Below are positions 25,544 to 34,198 of a stretch of 64,000 bases of DNA, one piece after another. A model generated the notes under the pieces. It was given only the letters and a program-made list of their open reading frames with translations, was not told the DNA's origin and did no database searches. A program made the translations under genes and the position numbers. This DNA is from Erythrobacteraceae bacterium Alg239-R51 (GTDB lineage: Bacteria > Pseudomonadota > Alphaproteobacteria > Sphingomonadales > Sphingomonadaceae): contig CAMZOI010000001.1 in the NCBI GenBank assembly GCA_947331495.1, positions 1,364,001 through 1,428,000 on the forward strand, given 5' to 3'. Position 1 is the stretch's first letter. Each line of letters starts with the position of its first letter.

Positions 25544-26464
25544 CTAGCGTCTGAGCGGTTCGATTTCGGTCAGAAGATTTCGGATCGCCGTGGCAGCGAC
25601 GCCTGCCTGTCCCATCGCATGGCTTATTTGGTCAAGACCGACCACGACATCGCCGGCGGCAAACAGACCTGGAACATCGGTTTCCAGATGATCGTCCACC
25701 TCGATGCAGCCTTCTTCGCTTACCTTTGCGCCGCAACTGACCGCGAGTTCGGAACGAATTACCGAACCCAAAGCGGGATAGGCGCTGTCGTAGGCCTTCC
25801 GCCCATCAGCGGTTCTGAAGGCAATCCGGTCTCCTTCTATCGCGAACTCGCCGCAAGGTCCGGCAAGGCGTACGATCCCGGCGTCGTCGAGCACGGAGGA
25901 ACACTCGTCCGAGAGATCGTGATCGCCTTCGGGAGAGATCAAGGTCACGTCGCGAGTGTAAGTACGCAGAAACTGCGCTTCTGCGGTGCCGTGATCGCCG
26001 GTCCCGATCACGGCCACCCGCCTGTCGGTAACTTCGTACCCGTCGCAGACAGGGCAATAGCGCAGGAGGCCACGCGCCAGCGCCTCGTCGTGCATGCGTT
26101 CGTCGATTCCTTCGGGCCGGTTGTTCACGACGCCCGTGGCGAGCAACACGGTGCGCGCCCGATGTTCGTCGTCACCGCAGTATACGGTGAAGGCCTTGCC
26201 GTCGTGTTTCAGGTCGGTGACGCGTCTGGGCTCACGCATCGCCCCGTATTTCGCCGCCTGTTCGCGCATGCGGTCGAGCAGCTCCTCACCGTTTATGCCG
26301 TCCGGGAAACCGGCGTGGTTGTGGCTCGTCGGGATCCAGCTTGCACGACTGGTGCCGCAATCGAACATCCGGATCGAAAGATAATAGCGCGCCAGATAAA
26401 TGGCGGCGGTCAGGCCTGCCGGGCCCGCGCCCACAATGATGCAGTCGTCGATTTCAGTGTTCAT
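25544..26464 (-). CDS. Thioredoxin reductase-like FAD flavoprotein with a CPVC redox motif
   Basis: The 306-residue protein has the TrxB fold: FAD motif [19 protein letters not shown] (9-27), the redox pair in [10 protein letters not shown] (about residue 136), a second Rossmann motif [10 protein letters not shown], and the C-terminal FAD motif [13 protein letters not shown]. In thioredoxin reductase the second Rossmann motif is followed by HRR(x)3R for the NADPH 2'-phosphate; here the equivalent is [10 protein letters not shown], with no arginine cluster. It may use NADH, ferredoxin or another donor, or be an oxidase. No thioredoxin gene is adjacent. ATG 26464 is the only sensible start. Confidence 0.85.
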   Translation of the reverse strand: MNTEIDDCIIVGAGPAGLTAAIYLARYYLSIRMFDCGTSRASWIPTSHNHAGFPDGINGEELLDRMREQAAKYGAMREPRRVTDLKHDGKAFTVYCGDDEHRARTVLLATGVVNNRPEGIDERMHDEALARGLLRYCPVCDGYEVTDRRVAVIGTGDHGTAEAQFLRTYTRDVTLISPEGDHDLSDECSSVLDDAGIVRLAGPCGEFAIEGDRIAFRTADGRKAYDSAYPALGSVIRSELAVSCGAKVSEEGCIEVDDHLETDVPGLFAAGDVVVGLDQISHAMGQAGVAATAIRNLLTEIEPLRR

Positions 26465-26548
26465 TAGCGGGTGAACGCGCGGGATGGCAAAGCGGTGCCC
26501 TAAAGTCTAAGGAGTGATCTCATCTGCGAAGAACGAGGTAGTTTTAAC

Positions 26549-27055
26549 ATGAGCGCACCTTCGGACAGGTGGCAGTTTCGGGAGCGATGGTTCTTCCTGC
26601 TGATCCTGCCCTGCTCGTTTGCCGCAGAATGGGCATTTGCCATCACGCAAGATTGGACCGCTTATCCCCGCAGCGAGTGGGTAGTCCTGTTCGATCTCTG
26701 CATTTTTCTGCCGTTGATCTACTATGGCCTTTTTTCGAAAGCGCTCGATCGCAGACCGCGCTTCATCCGCGCGCTGGGAATCGCTGGCCTAGGCCTCTTG
26801 TTTGCGCAGTTCATCGTACCCGAAAACAATCAGTTTCTCGTCGACGAAATAGGTGGTGTCCGAAATACTGTATTGGTGTTCATCGTTGCCTTCGAAATCT
26901 GGGTAATGACCAAAGTAGTATCGGCAGTTTATCGGAAAAGCGCGTCAGCAAAGGATCTCCAGCGCGATTTCGCAATGCCCGAGTGGATGGCGAAACTTAT
27001 GGTGCTCGAGGCGCGGTTCTGGAAGGCAGTGTGGCGGTTCTTGCGAAGAAAATGA
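26549..27055 (+). CDS. Hypothetical membrane protein upstream of trmD
   Basis: I do not recognise this family. The 168-residue protein has four hydrophobic stretches ([73 protein letters not shown]) and an amphipathic basic C-terminus ([13 protein letters not shown]). The stop overlaps the trmD start by four bases (ATGA), so the two are translationally coupled. In E. coli this place is taken by rpsP and rimM, which are not in the window. A TAAGGAG about 40 bases before the ATG is too distant to be its ribosome binding site. Confidence 0.8.
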   Translation: MSAPSDRWQFRERWFFLLILPCSFAAEWAFAITQDWTAYPRSEWVVLFDLCIFLPLIYYGLFSKALDRRPRFIRALGIAGLGLLFAQFIVPENNQFLVDEIGGVRNTVLVFIVAFEIWVMTKVVSAVYRKSASAKDLQRDFAMPEWMAKLMVLEARFWKAVWRFLRRK

Positions 27056-27777
27056 CCTTCGCGGCAACGATCCTCACTCTGTACCCGGAGATGTTTCCTG
27101 GGCCGCTCGGCATTTCACTCGCGGGACGGGCTCTCGAGCGTGGGGACTGGTCGTGCGAAGCGCTGCAGTTGCGCGAGTTCGCGACCGATAGGCATCGTAC
27201 GGTCGACGATACGCCTGCAGGCGGCGGGGCAGGAATGGTGCTCAAGGCAGATATTGTGGGAGCGGCGTTGAAGAGAGTTGGTCAAGGCAGGCCGATCCTT
27301 GCCATGACCCCGCGCGGTAAGCCGATCTCGCAGGCAAGGATTCGTGAGATTGTGACAGGTCCGGGCGTCGCGGTTCTCTGTGGCCGGTTCGAAGGGTTCG
27401 ACGAACGGATTTTTGAGGCTCATCCCGAAGTTGAACAGGTCAGTCTGGCCGATATCGTTCTTTCGGGCGGAGAACCTGCCGCGCTGGCGATCCTCGACGC
27501 TTGCATTCGCCTGCTTCCCGGAGTAATGGGCGCGCCCGACAGCGGACATGAGGAATCGTTCGAGGACGGTTTGCTCGAATACCCGCAATATACCCGACCT
27601 CAGAAATGGGAAGGGCGCACGATCCCTGAAGTGCTGCGATCGGGGGATCATGCGAAGATCGCGGCTTGGCGCAAGGCAAGAAGCGAAGAAGACACACGGT
27701 TACGCAGGCCGGACCTTTGGGAGCGTTATAGTGACGTTCGGGACCGACCTGCCTCTGGCGCGCGGCAAAAAGACTAG
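27052..27777 (+). CDS. trmD: tRNA (guanine-N1)-methyltransferase
   Basis: TrmD methylates G37 of tRNAs with CNN anticodons and Pro tRNA, preventing +1 frameshifts. The 241-residue SPOUT protein has [52 protein letters not shown] (trefoil knot) and [26 protein letters not shown], then the [22 protein letters not shown] segment in two pieces. The upstream frame is open inside the previous gene, but ATG 27052 gives the conserved N-terminus. rplS follows after 12 bases. Confidence 0.97.
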   Translation: MTFAATILTLYPEMFPGPLGISLAGRALERGDWSCEALQLREFATDRHRTVDDTPAGGGAGMVLKADIVGAALKRVGQGRPILAMTPRGKPISQARIREIVTGPGVAVLCGRFEGFDERIFEAHPEVEQVSLADIVLSGGEPAALAILDACIRLLPGVMGAPDSGHEESFEDGLLEYPQYTRPQKWEGRTIPEVLRSGDHAKIAAWRKARSEEDTRLRRPDLWERYSDVRDRPASGARQKD

Positions 27778-27789
27778 GACCTACAGGCC

Positions 27790-28161
27790 ATGAACCTGAT
27801 CCAGACTCTCGAGGCGGAAGCCATCGAAAACCTCGGGAAGGACATTCCCGATTTCCGTGCCGGCGACACTGTGCGTGTCGGCGTCCGCGTTGTCGAAGGC
27901 AATCGCGAGCGTATCCAGAATTTCGAGGGCGTCGTCATCGCCCGCTCCAATCGCAGCATGGGGTCCAACTTCACCGTCCGCAAGATGAGCTTCGGTGAAG
28001 GTGTGGAGCGTGTGTTCCCGCTCTATTCGCCGATCGTCGACAGCATCACCGTGGTTCGCCGCGGTATCGTGCGTCGTGCCAAGCTTTATTACCTGCGCGG
28101 CCGCACCGGCAAGCGCGCGCGTATCGCTGAACGTCGCGACAACGCACCCAAGGGTTCGTAA
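27790..28161 (+). CDS. rplS: 50S ribosomal protein L19
   Basis: bL19 lies at the 30S-50S interface. The 123-residue protein starts [20 protein letters not shown] and has the family blocks [40 protein letters not shown] and [21 protein letters not shown], with [17 protein letters not shown] near the C-terminus. It follows trmD, the conserved order, and ends at a strong terminator. Confidence 0.97.
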   Translation: MNLIQTLEAEAIENLGKDIPDFRAGDTVRVGVRVVEGNRERIQNFEGVVIARSNRSMGSNFTVRKMSFGEGVERVFPLYSPIVDSITVVRRGIVRRAKLYYLRGRTGKRARIAERRDNAPKGS

Positions 28162-28182
28162 GCGACCATTACCTGTTACCCG

Positions 28183-28211
28183 AAGGGCGGCTCTGCGGGG
28201 CCGCCCTTTTT
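28183..28211 (+). terminator. Intrinsic terminator of the trmD-rplS operon
   Basis: AAGGGCGGC (28183-28191) pairs with GCCGCCCTT (28200-28208) around a short loop, followed by further T residues (28207-28211). It starts 21 bases after the rplS stop. Confidence 0.88.
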
Positions 28212-28278
28212 GTATTTGCTTTCCACACTCGCGATTGCGAGGAACCGGCTCGGAAAAAGACGAGAGGTTGCCCTTGAT

Positions 28279-30501
28279 ATGCGATTGCTTACCCTTGCTG
28301 CGCTGCTCGCCGGGGCGCCGGCCCTGGCGGACGACCACACGATGACCGACGGACCCGACCTGACCTTCGAACGGGTGTTTGCTTCGCCCTCGCTCGACGG
28401 TCCTTCACCGCGCCAGCCCAAACTTTCACCCGACGGCCGTTTTCTCACGCTCCTGCGCAATCGCGAGGATGACCGGGAAAGGTACGACCTTTGGGCCTTC
28501 GACCGTGAAAGCGGCGAATGGGCAATTCTGGTCGACAGCGAAACGGTCGGTTCGGGCCGCGAACTCTCCGAGGATGAGAAGATGCAGCGCGAGCGGGCGC
28601 GGGTCGGAAACCTCAAGGGGATCGTCGCATATGAATGGACTTCGAACGGCCAGGCTCTGCTCGTGCCGCTGGATGGCGATCTCTATCTTGCCAGTCTCGA
28701 CGGAAAGGTGGTCCGCCTTACCGATACGGAAGAAAGCGAACTTAACCCGAGCTTGAGCCCGCACGGCAATTACGTCAGCTTCGTGCGCGACCAGCAATTG
28801 TGGGTCGGCGAGGTTCTGGGCGATGCGTCGCCGATAACCCCGAAAGAGGGTGAAGCTGTTCGTTGGGGCGAAGCGGAATTCGTCGCGCAGGAGGAAATGG
28901 GGCGCGATACGGGTTACTGGTGGAGCCCGGACGAGAACCGCATCGCGGTCGAGCGGTTCGATGAAAGCGGAGTAGGCATCGTTACTCGCGCGGCGATCGG
29001 TGCCACGGGCACCGAGGTGTTCGACCAGCGCTATCCGGTGGCAGGTAGCGACAACGCGCTGGTCGAACTGTATCTCATGGATCCGGACGGCGGGAACCGC
29101 GTGAACGTCGACCTGGGCGAGGAAACCGACATCTATCTGGCGCGCGTCGACTGGGCGCCGGATGGCCGCACACTTTACGTTCAGCGGCAGAATCGCGAAC
29201 AGACCGTCCTCGACATGCTGGTTGTCGATCCGGCTACCGGGGCGAGCCAAGTCCTCTTTACCGAACGCGCGGCGATGAACGATTACTGGATCAACCTTTC
29301 CAGCGATTACCGTTGGCTGGATGATGGCAGCCTGATCTGGTGGTCCGAGCGTGACGGCTATGGTCACCTCTATCGCTGGGCGAATGGCGGTTGGACCCAA
29401 CTGACAAAAGGCGACTGGGTCGTCACGAAACTTGTCGGAATCGATCAGCAGGCGGGCCGGGTGTTCTTCGCCAGTACCAAGGACGATGTGCTGGCGCAGC
29501 AGATCTATGCGCTCGAACTAAACGATCTAGGCACGATCACGCGGTTGACCGATCCTGATTTTGCCAATTCGGCCAGCATGGACTCGAAGGGCCAGACACT
29601 GATCGTAACTCGCTCCAACGATACCACGCCGTCGCAGAGTTACCTCGCCAATGCGCAGGGCGAGCGCCTCGCCTGGATCGAGCAGAACCCACTCGATGCC
29701 GATCACCCGTATGCGCCGTTTCTCGCCAGTCATCGCCCGACGCAATACGGCACGATCGAGGCCGCTGACGGGACGCCGCTCCATTGGGAAATGGTCACGC
29801 CCGAACTCGAGCCCGGCAAGCGCTACCCGGTCTATTTCTACCACTATGGCGGGCCCGGTCCGCAAATTGTCAACAAGGGTTGGGACGGCGGTTTGCGCCA
29901 GGCAATTGTCGACAGGGGTTACATCTGGTTCGCGCTCGACAATCGCGGCAGCGCCAATCGCGGCGTCGCTTTCGAACAGCCGCTGTACCGGGCCATGGGC
30001 GGGGTCGAAGTGCGCGACCAGAAGGCTGGCGCGGAGTATCTCAAGACGCTCGACTTCGTCGATCCGGAAAAGATCGCGATCGATGGCTGGTCCTATGGCG
30101 GCTATCTGACGCTGAAGCAGTTGCAGGCCGATCCCGGACTTTATGCCGCCGGTATCAGCGGTGCGCCGGTGACACGGTGGGAGCTTTACGACACGCATTA
30201 CACCGAACGCTACATGGGCACTCCACAGGCGGACGGTGCCGCCTATGAAGCAGCCAGCGTGATTCCAAACGCGACCAAGATCACCGATCCTTTGCTCATC
30301 ATCCACGGCATGGCCGACGACAATGTCGTGTTCGAGAATGCGACCGAGGTCATCTCGGCGATGCAGGAGAGCAACGTGCCGTTCCAGATGATGCTTTATC
30401 CCGGATACACGCACCGTGTATCGGGCGAGCAGATCAGCCCGCATCGTTACAACACGGTCTTCCGCTTTTTGGAGCATCACGGAGTGACGCCGCCGGAGTG
30501 A
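28279..30501 (+). CDS. Exported S9 family dipeptidyl peptidase (DPP IV type)
   Basis: The 740-residue protein has a signal peptide ending APALADD and the DPP-IV arrangement: an N-terminal beta-propeller (about 30-470, with WTSNGQALLVPLDGDLYL and EEMGRDTGYWWSPDENRIAV) and a C-terminal alpha/beta hydrolase. Catalytic Ser is in DGWSYGGYLTL, Asp in IHGMADDNVVFEN and His in YPGYTHRVSGE. EEMGRDTG corresponds to the Glu pair motif that anchors the substrate N-terminus in DPP IV. It would release X-Pro or X-Ala dipeptides in the periplasm. I prefer ATG 28279; the longer frame lacks a signal peptide. It stands alone between two intergenic gaps. Confidence 0.93.
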   Translation: MRLLTLAALLAGAPALADDHTMTDGPDLTFERVFASPSLDGPSPRQPKLSPDGRFLTLLRNREDDRERYDLWAFDRESGEWAILVDSETVGSGRELSEDEKMQRERARVGNLKGIVAYEWTSNGQALLVPLDGDLYLASLDGKVVRLTDTEESELNPSLSPHGNYVSFVRDQQLWVGEVLGDASPITPKEGEAVRWGEAEFVAQEEMGRDTGYWWSPDENRIAVERFDESGVGIVTRAAIGATGTEVFDQRYPVAGSDNALVELYLMDPDGGNRVNVDLGEETDIYLARVDWAPDGRTLYVQRQNREQTVLDMLVVDPATGASQVLFTERAAMNDYWINLSSDYRWLDDGSLIWWSERDGYGHLYRWANGGWTQLTKGDWVVTKLVGIDQQAGRVFFASTKDDVLAQQIYALELNDLGTITRLTDPDFANSASMDSKGQTLIVTRSNDTTPSQSYLANAQGERLAWIEQNPLDADHPYAPFLASHRPTQYGTIEAADGTPLHWEMVTPELEPGKRYPVYFYHYGGPGPQIVNKGWDGGLRQAIVDRGYIWFALDNRGSANRGVAFEQPLYRAMGGVEVRDQKAGAEYLKTLDFVDPEKIAIDGWSYGGYLTLKQLQADPGLYAAGISGAPVTRWELYDTHYTERYMGTPQADGAAYEAASVIPNATKITDPLLIIHGMADDNVVFENATEVISAMQESNVPFQMMLYPGYTHRVSGEQISPHRYNTVFRFLEHHGVTPPE

Positions 30502-30513
30502 CGCTTTAGCTCT

Positions 30514-30535
30514 CGCAATCGAAAGTTCGGTTGCG
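30514..30535. repeat. Short inverted repeat after the S9 peptidase gene
   Basis: CGCAATCG (30514-30521) and CGGTTGCG (30528-30535) form an 8-bp stem with one G-U pair and a 6-base loop, 12 bases after the stop. There is no T-tract, so it is at best a weak terminator or 3' stabilising hairpin. Confidence 0.35.
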
Positions 30536-30580
30536 GGTGCGCCGGCAATCGCTATCTCGGCGGCGAACAGAAGCTGGAGA

Positions 30581-31612
30581 ATGGGTTTGGGTTATCGTGT
30601 TGCCGTGGTTGGCGCGACCGGAAATGTCGGGCGCGAAGTGATGATGGTTCTGGCCGAGCGGGAATTCCCGATCGACGAGATCGCCGCCGTCGCTTCGAGC
30701 CGTTCGCACGGGGTCGAAGTCGAGTTCGGCGACACCGGCAAGATGCTCAAGTGCAAGAATATCGAGCATTTCGACTGGTCAGGTTGGGACATCGCCCTGT
30801 TTGCGGCGGGCAGCGGTCCGGCAAAGGACTACGCACCCAAGGCTGCGGCCGCCGGCTGCGTAGTGATCGACAATTCATCGCTTTACCGGATGGATCCCGA
30901 CGTGCCGCTGATCGTGCCGGAAGTGAACCCGGACGCAATCCACGATTATTCGAAGCGCAACATCATCGCCAATCCCAACTGCTCTACCGCGCAGTTGGTC
31001 GTGGCCTTGAAACCGCTGCACGATGCGGCGAAAATCAAGCGCGTGGTGGTTTCGACCTATCAGTCGGTTTCCGGCGCAGGAAAGGCCGGAATGGACGAGC
31101 TGTTCCAGCAGAGCCGTGCGATTTTCGTCGGCGATCCGGTGGTCCCGGAGAAATTCACCAAGCAGATCGCCTTCAACGTCATCCCGCATATCGACGTGTT
31201 CATGGATGACGGCTCGACCAAGGAAGAATGGAAGATGGTGGTCGAGACCAAGAAGATCCTCGACCCGAAGATCAAGCTCCATGCCACCTGCGTTCGCGTT
31301 CCTGTGTTCGTCGGACATTCGGAAAGCGTGAATATCGAGTTCGAGAACGAGCTTAGCGCCGAACAGGCGCAGGAAATCCTGCGCGAGGCGCCGGGGATCA
31401 TGCTGATCGACAAGCGCGAGGACGAGGGATACATTACCCCTGTCGAAAGCGCGGGCGATAGCGCGACCTATATTAGCCGCGTGCGCGATGATCCAACGGT
31501 CGACAATGGCATTTCGCTGTGGTGCGTGTCCGACAATCTTCGCAAGGGCGCGGCGCTCAATGCGGTGCAGATTGCCGAATTGCTTGGCCGGGAATGCCTC
31601 AAGAAGGGGTGA
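30581..31612 (+). CDS. asd: Aspartate-semialdehyde dehydrogenase
   Basis: Asd reduces aspartyl phosphate to aspartate semialdehyde, the entry to lysine/DAP, threonine and methionine synthesis. The 343-residue protein has VAVVGATGNVGREVM at the N-terminus, DNSSLYRMDPDVPLIVPEVN, the catalytic cysteine in ANPNCSTAQLV, and HATCVRVPVFVGHSE with the catalytic His region. GGAGA lies directly before the ATG, unusually close. The stop overlaps a lipoprotein gene by one base. dapF, later in the pathway, lies 8 kb away on the other strand. Confidence 0.96.
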   Translation: MGLGYRVAVVGATGNVGREVMMVLAEREFPIDEIAAVASSRSHGVEVEFGDTGKMLKCKNIEHFDWSGWDIALFAAGSGPAKDYAPKAAAAGCVVIDNSSLYRMDPDVPLIVPEVNPDAIHDYSKRNIIANPNCSTAQLVVALKPLHDAAKIKRVVVSTYQSVSGAGKAGMDELFQQSRAIFVGDPVVPEKFTKQIAFNVIPHIDVFMDDGSTKEEWKMVVETKKILDPKIKLHATCVRVPVFVGHSESVNIEFENELSAEQAQEILREAPGIMLIDKREDEGYITPVESAGDSATYISRVRDDPTVDNGISLWCVSDNLRKGAALNAVQIAELLGRECLKKG

Positions 31613-32193
31613 TGCGTACCGGCTTCCTCCTTGCCCTACCGTTTCTTCTCACTGCGTGCGATGGCGGCCTGGGGCCGGGCGAAGACGCGATAACTGCCGT
31701 CGATCCGGAAGGAACCGAGAGGCCGCGAACCAATCCACTGATCGAGCGGTTCGACGATGTGAAGATCGTCGTCGACGCGAACGGGCTGGGCGCCTATCAG
31801 GGCGAACCGCTCAGGTTTGGAACGCCGCGCGATACAGTCGACACGATGGCGGCCAAAGCCTTCGGCGAAGAAGGCGAGACATCGCGCAACGAGGAATGCG
31901 GCGCAGGTCCGATGGAAATCAGCAACTATGGGCCGCTCCAGATCGCCTATCAGGACGGCAGATTCGCAGGCTGGTTTCTGCGCGCGGGCCAGGGAGTCGT
32001 AACCTCCGACGGTATCCGGCCCGGCGTGTCGACACTGGAATCGCTGGAGGCCGAGCGGCAGGTACGTGAACTCGATACAACGCTCGAGGGCGACTTCGAA
32101 TATACAACCGCCGATTTCGGCACGATCCGGGGGTTTGCCGATGAAGGCCGGATCACCGCGCTCCAAGCGGGTGTGAGCTGCTTCTTCCGTTGA
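31612..32193 (+). CDS. Hypothetical lipoprotein coupled to asd
   Basis: The 193-residue product has a lipoprotein signal MRTGFLLALPFLLTAC (lipobox LTAC, Cys 16), followed by an acidic linker and a compact domain with NPLIERFDDVKIVVDANGLG, a CGAGPMEISNYGPLQIAYQDGR stretch (in two parts) and GVSCFFR at the end. Two further cysteines (near 90 and 190) may form a disulfide. The order of conserved-looking elements suggests a folded periplasmic domain, but I do not recognise the family. ATG 31612 overlaps the asd stop (TGATG), so expression is coupled to asd. Confidence 0.82.
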   Translation: MRTGFLLALPFLLTACDGGLGPGEDAITAVDPEGTERPRTNPLIERFDDVKIVVDANGLGAYQGEPLRFGTPRDTVDTMAAKAFGEEGETSRNEECGAGPMEISNYGPLQIAYQDGRFAGWFLRAGQGVVTSDGIRPGVSTLESLEAERQVRELDTTLEGDFEYTTADFGTIRGFADEGRITALQAGVSCFFR

Positions 32194-32218
32194 ACGGCTG
32201 CTCGCGTATAAGCGCGGC

Positions 32219-32866
32219 ATGACCTTATCAGCAAATCTCTATTTCAGCTTCCGCTCGCCCTACAGCTATCTTGCCGTGGGTCGCTATCGCACGATGGCGG
32301 AGGAATACGATTTCGACATTGCGTTGCGTCCGGTCTGGCCACTGGCTATTCGCGAGCCGGACTTCTTCGAACGCAACCATCCCAACTGGATGGCCTATAC
32401 CTTGCGCGACATGATGCGCGTGGCGCAGTTTCACGACATCCCGTTCGGCCCGCCTCGTCCCGACCCGATCGTGCAGGATCCGGCGACCCGCGAGATCGCT
32501 GCCGAACAACCGCATATCCGCCGCGTCACCCGCATGGGTCAGGCTGCGGCGCGTCGTAGCAGGGGTCTCGCCTTCGCGCACGAGGCCGGGCAATTGATCT
32601 GGGGAGGTCAGCTAGGCTGGAACGAGGGCGATCATCTTGCGGGCGCGCTGGAGCGGGCAGGTCTCGATGCAAGCGCAATCGAAGCCGAAGTCGAAAGCGA
32701 GGCGGATGCGCTGGACGCGGAAATCGCCAACAATCAGGAAGCGCTCGAAACGGCCGGTCATTGGGGCGTGCCCACGCTGGTCCTAGATGGGGAACCCTTT
32801 TTCGGGCAGGACCGTATCGAAATGGCCAAATGGCGCATGGAGCAGAAGGGCCTCACGAAGCGGTGA
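32219..32866 (+). CDS. DsbA-fold oxidoreductase, 2-hydroxychromene-2-carboxylate isomerase/kappa-GST type
   Basis: The 215-residue protein has the thioredoxin-like N-terminal segment LYFSFRSPYSYLA, where a Ser-Pro-x-Ser motif replaces the DsbA CxxC, and the C-terminal GVPTLVLDGEPFFGQDRI typical of the HCCA isomerase/kappa GST family. Such enzymes use glutathione in isomerisation or conjugation. The absence of naphthalene-degradation genes nearby means the substrate is unknown. It is the first gene of a three-gene overlapping set with a hydrolase and a membrane protein. Confidence 0.85.
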   Translation: MTLSANLYFSFRSPYSYLAVGRYRTMAEEYDFDIALRPVWPLAIREPDFFERNHPNWMAYTLRDMMRVAQFHDIPFGPPRPDPIVQDPATREIAAEQPHIRRVTRMGQAAARRSRGLAFAHEAGQLIWGGQLGWNEGDHLAGALERAGLDASAIEAEVESEADALDAEIANNQEALETAGHWGVPTLVLDGEPFFGQDRIEMAKWRMEQKGLTKR

Positions 32867-33618
32867 GAACCGAACGTTTCGCCAGCTTCGACGGGACTGA
32901 ACTTGCCGTGCACCGCCACGGGGAGGGGCGACCATTCGTCCTGCTCCACGGCTTGTTTTCCAGCGCGCAGATGAACTGGATCAAGTGGGGGCATGCCGAG
33001 GCAATTGCGGCGTCGGGTTTCGAGGTCCTGATGCTCGATTTTCGCGTGCACGGCGAAAGCGCTGCACCGCGGGAGCCGGAAGCCTATCCGCAGAACGTGC
33101 TGGTGCGCGATGTGGTGGCACTGGTCGATCATCTGGGGCTGGACGATTACGACCTCGGCGGGTTTTCGCTGGGTGCGCGGACTTCCCTCCATGCGGCGGC
33201 AAATGGCGTGCTCGAACCCGGGCGGTTGGTTGTGGGCGGCATGGGCACTGCCGGGCTGGGCGAGTGGGCCAGACGCTCGGCGCATTTCAAGCGCGTCATC
33301 GACGAATTCGACACGATCGAGCGCGGTGATCCGGCCTATTTCTCGATGCAGTTTCTCAAATCGCAGGGCGTTGACCGCGTGGCGGCGCGGCTGCTGCTGG
33401 ACACCATGTCCGATCTCGATCTCGCCCTGCTCGACAAGGTGACGATGCCGACGCTGGTGGTGTGCGGAGACGAGGATCGGGACAATGGCTCGGCCGAGGA
33501 ACTGGCTGGCCTCCTGCCGGATGCGGATTTCGTCGAGGTGCCGGGGACACATATGAGCAGCGTGACGAAGCCCGATCTTGGACGGGCGATCGCCGATTGG
33601 CTGGCGCGTCCGAAATGA
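32863..33618 (+). CDS. Alpha/beta hydrolase
   Basis: The 251-residue protein has the oxyanion-hole HGLFSS motif near residue 27, LDFRVHGESAAP, the nucleophile elbow GGFSLGARTSL (Ser near residue 102), Asp in VVCGDEDRDNG and His in VPGTHMSSV. The start is GTG 32863, overlapping the preceding stop by four bases; the frame is open further upstream inside the DsbA-like gene. Substrate unknown; the family includes esterases and C-C hydrolases. Confidence 0.87.
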   Translation: MRTERFASFDGTELAVHRHGEGRPFVLLHGLFSSAQMNWIKWGHAEAIAASGFEVLMLDFRVHGESAAPREPEAYPQNVLVRDVVALVDHLGLDDYDLGGFSLGARTSLHAAANGVLEPGRLVVGGMGTAGLGEWARRSAHFKRVIDEFDTIERGDPAYFSMQFLKSQGVDRVAARLLLDTMSDLDLALLDKVTMPTLVVCGDEDRDNGSAEELAGLLPDADFVEVPGTHMSSVTKPDLGRAIADWLARPK

Positions 33619-34130
33619 TCCACCGGCAGCCGAACCTGCGCTGGTGGCTGATCGGACTAGGAATCTTCGTGGTTGTTATCGCCCTCGGTGTCTGGCTGCG
33701 AAGCGCTTCTGCATACGGCATAGTCGACCATCAGCTTGCAGGAACCGCGCAGCAAGTTGACATAGTACAAGCGGGCTGGCGTGCGGACGGTGTGCGCTGG
33801 CTGGCGATGCTGAGCATGGTCGTCGACCTCATCTTCATCGGTGTGTACAGCCTTGGAGCCTGGATCGCCGGTCGCGGGTTTTCAAGCATTTACAACCACT
33901 TAATAAGGGTTTTCGGCTGGATCATCGCGTTCGCCGCGGCCCTGTTCGCGTTCACCGACTATGTCGAGACGGGGTTGCAGTTCGCCCAGCTCGTGCGGGA
34001 ACAGGGCGTGGGGTGGATGGCACAAACGGCCGCAGCGATGCAGACGGTCAAGGTCGCCTCGTTCCTGACGTCGCTTCTGGGAATCATTGCGGTATTGATC
34101 CTGCGTCGTTTTGCCGCGCCTGGCGCTTGA
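33615..34130 (+). CDS. Hypothetical membrane protein with four predicted segments
   Basis: The 171-residue protein has hydrophobic stretches at about 9-28 (WWLIGLGIFVVVIALGVWL), 61-85 (WLAMLSMVVDLIFIGVYSLG), 97-116 (VFGWIIAFAAALFAFTDYVE) and 140-163 (VASFLTSLLGIIAVLILRRF). I do not recognise the family. It overlaps the hydrolase stop by four bases and ends the small operon, which appears to terminate at the hairpin at 34151-34178. Confidence 0.78.
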   Translation: MIHRQPNLRWWLIGLGIFVVVIALGVWLRSASAYGIVDHQLAGTAQQVDIVQAGWRADGVRWLAMLSMVVDLIFIGVYSLGAWIAGRGFSSIYNHLIRVFGWIIAFAAALFAFTDYVETGLQFAQLVREQGVGWMAQTAAAMQTVKVASFLTSLLGIIAVLILRRFAAPGA

Positions 34131-34150
34131 TTAAGTCAGGCTGCAGGTTC

Positions 34151-34178
34151 AATCCGGTAGCAACGGATACCGGATTTT
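34151..34178 (+). terminator. Intrinsic terminator (or leader hairpin) between the hydrolase operon and the M2 peptidase gene
   Basis: AATCCGGTA (34151-34159) pairs perfectly with TACCGGATT (34168-34176) around an 8-base loop and is followed by TT, giving a TTTT run at 34175-34178. It lies 21 bases after the membrane-protein stop and only 20 bases before the M2 peptidase ATG. Any promoter for that gene must therefore be upstream of the hairpin, or transcription must read through it. Confidence 0.65.
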
Positions 34179-34198
34179 CCTCAAGAGGACTGAACACG

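Noticed and set aside
30502-30580. Possible lysine riboswitch before asd
   Set aside because: The 79-base gap is too short for the lysine aptamer (about 170 bases) and shows only a small hairpin after the peptidase gene.
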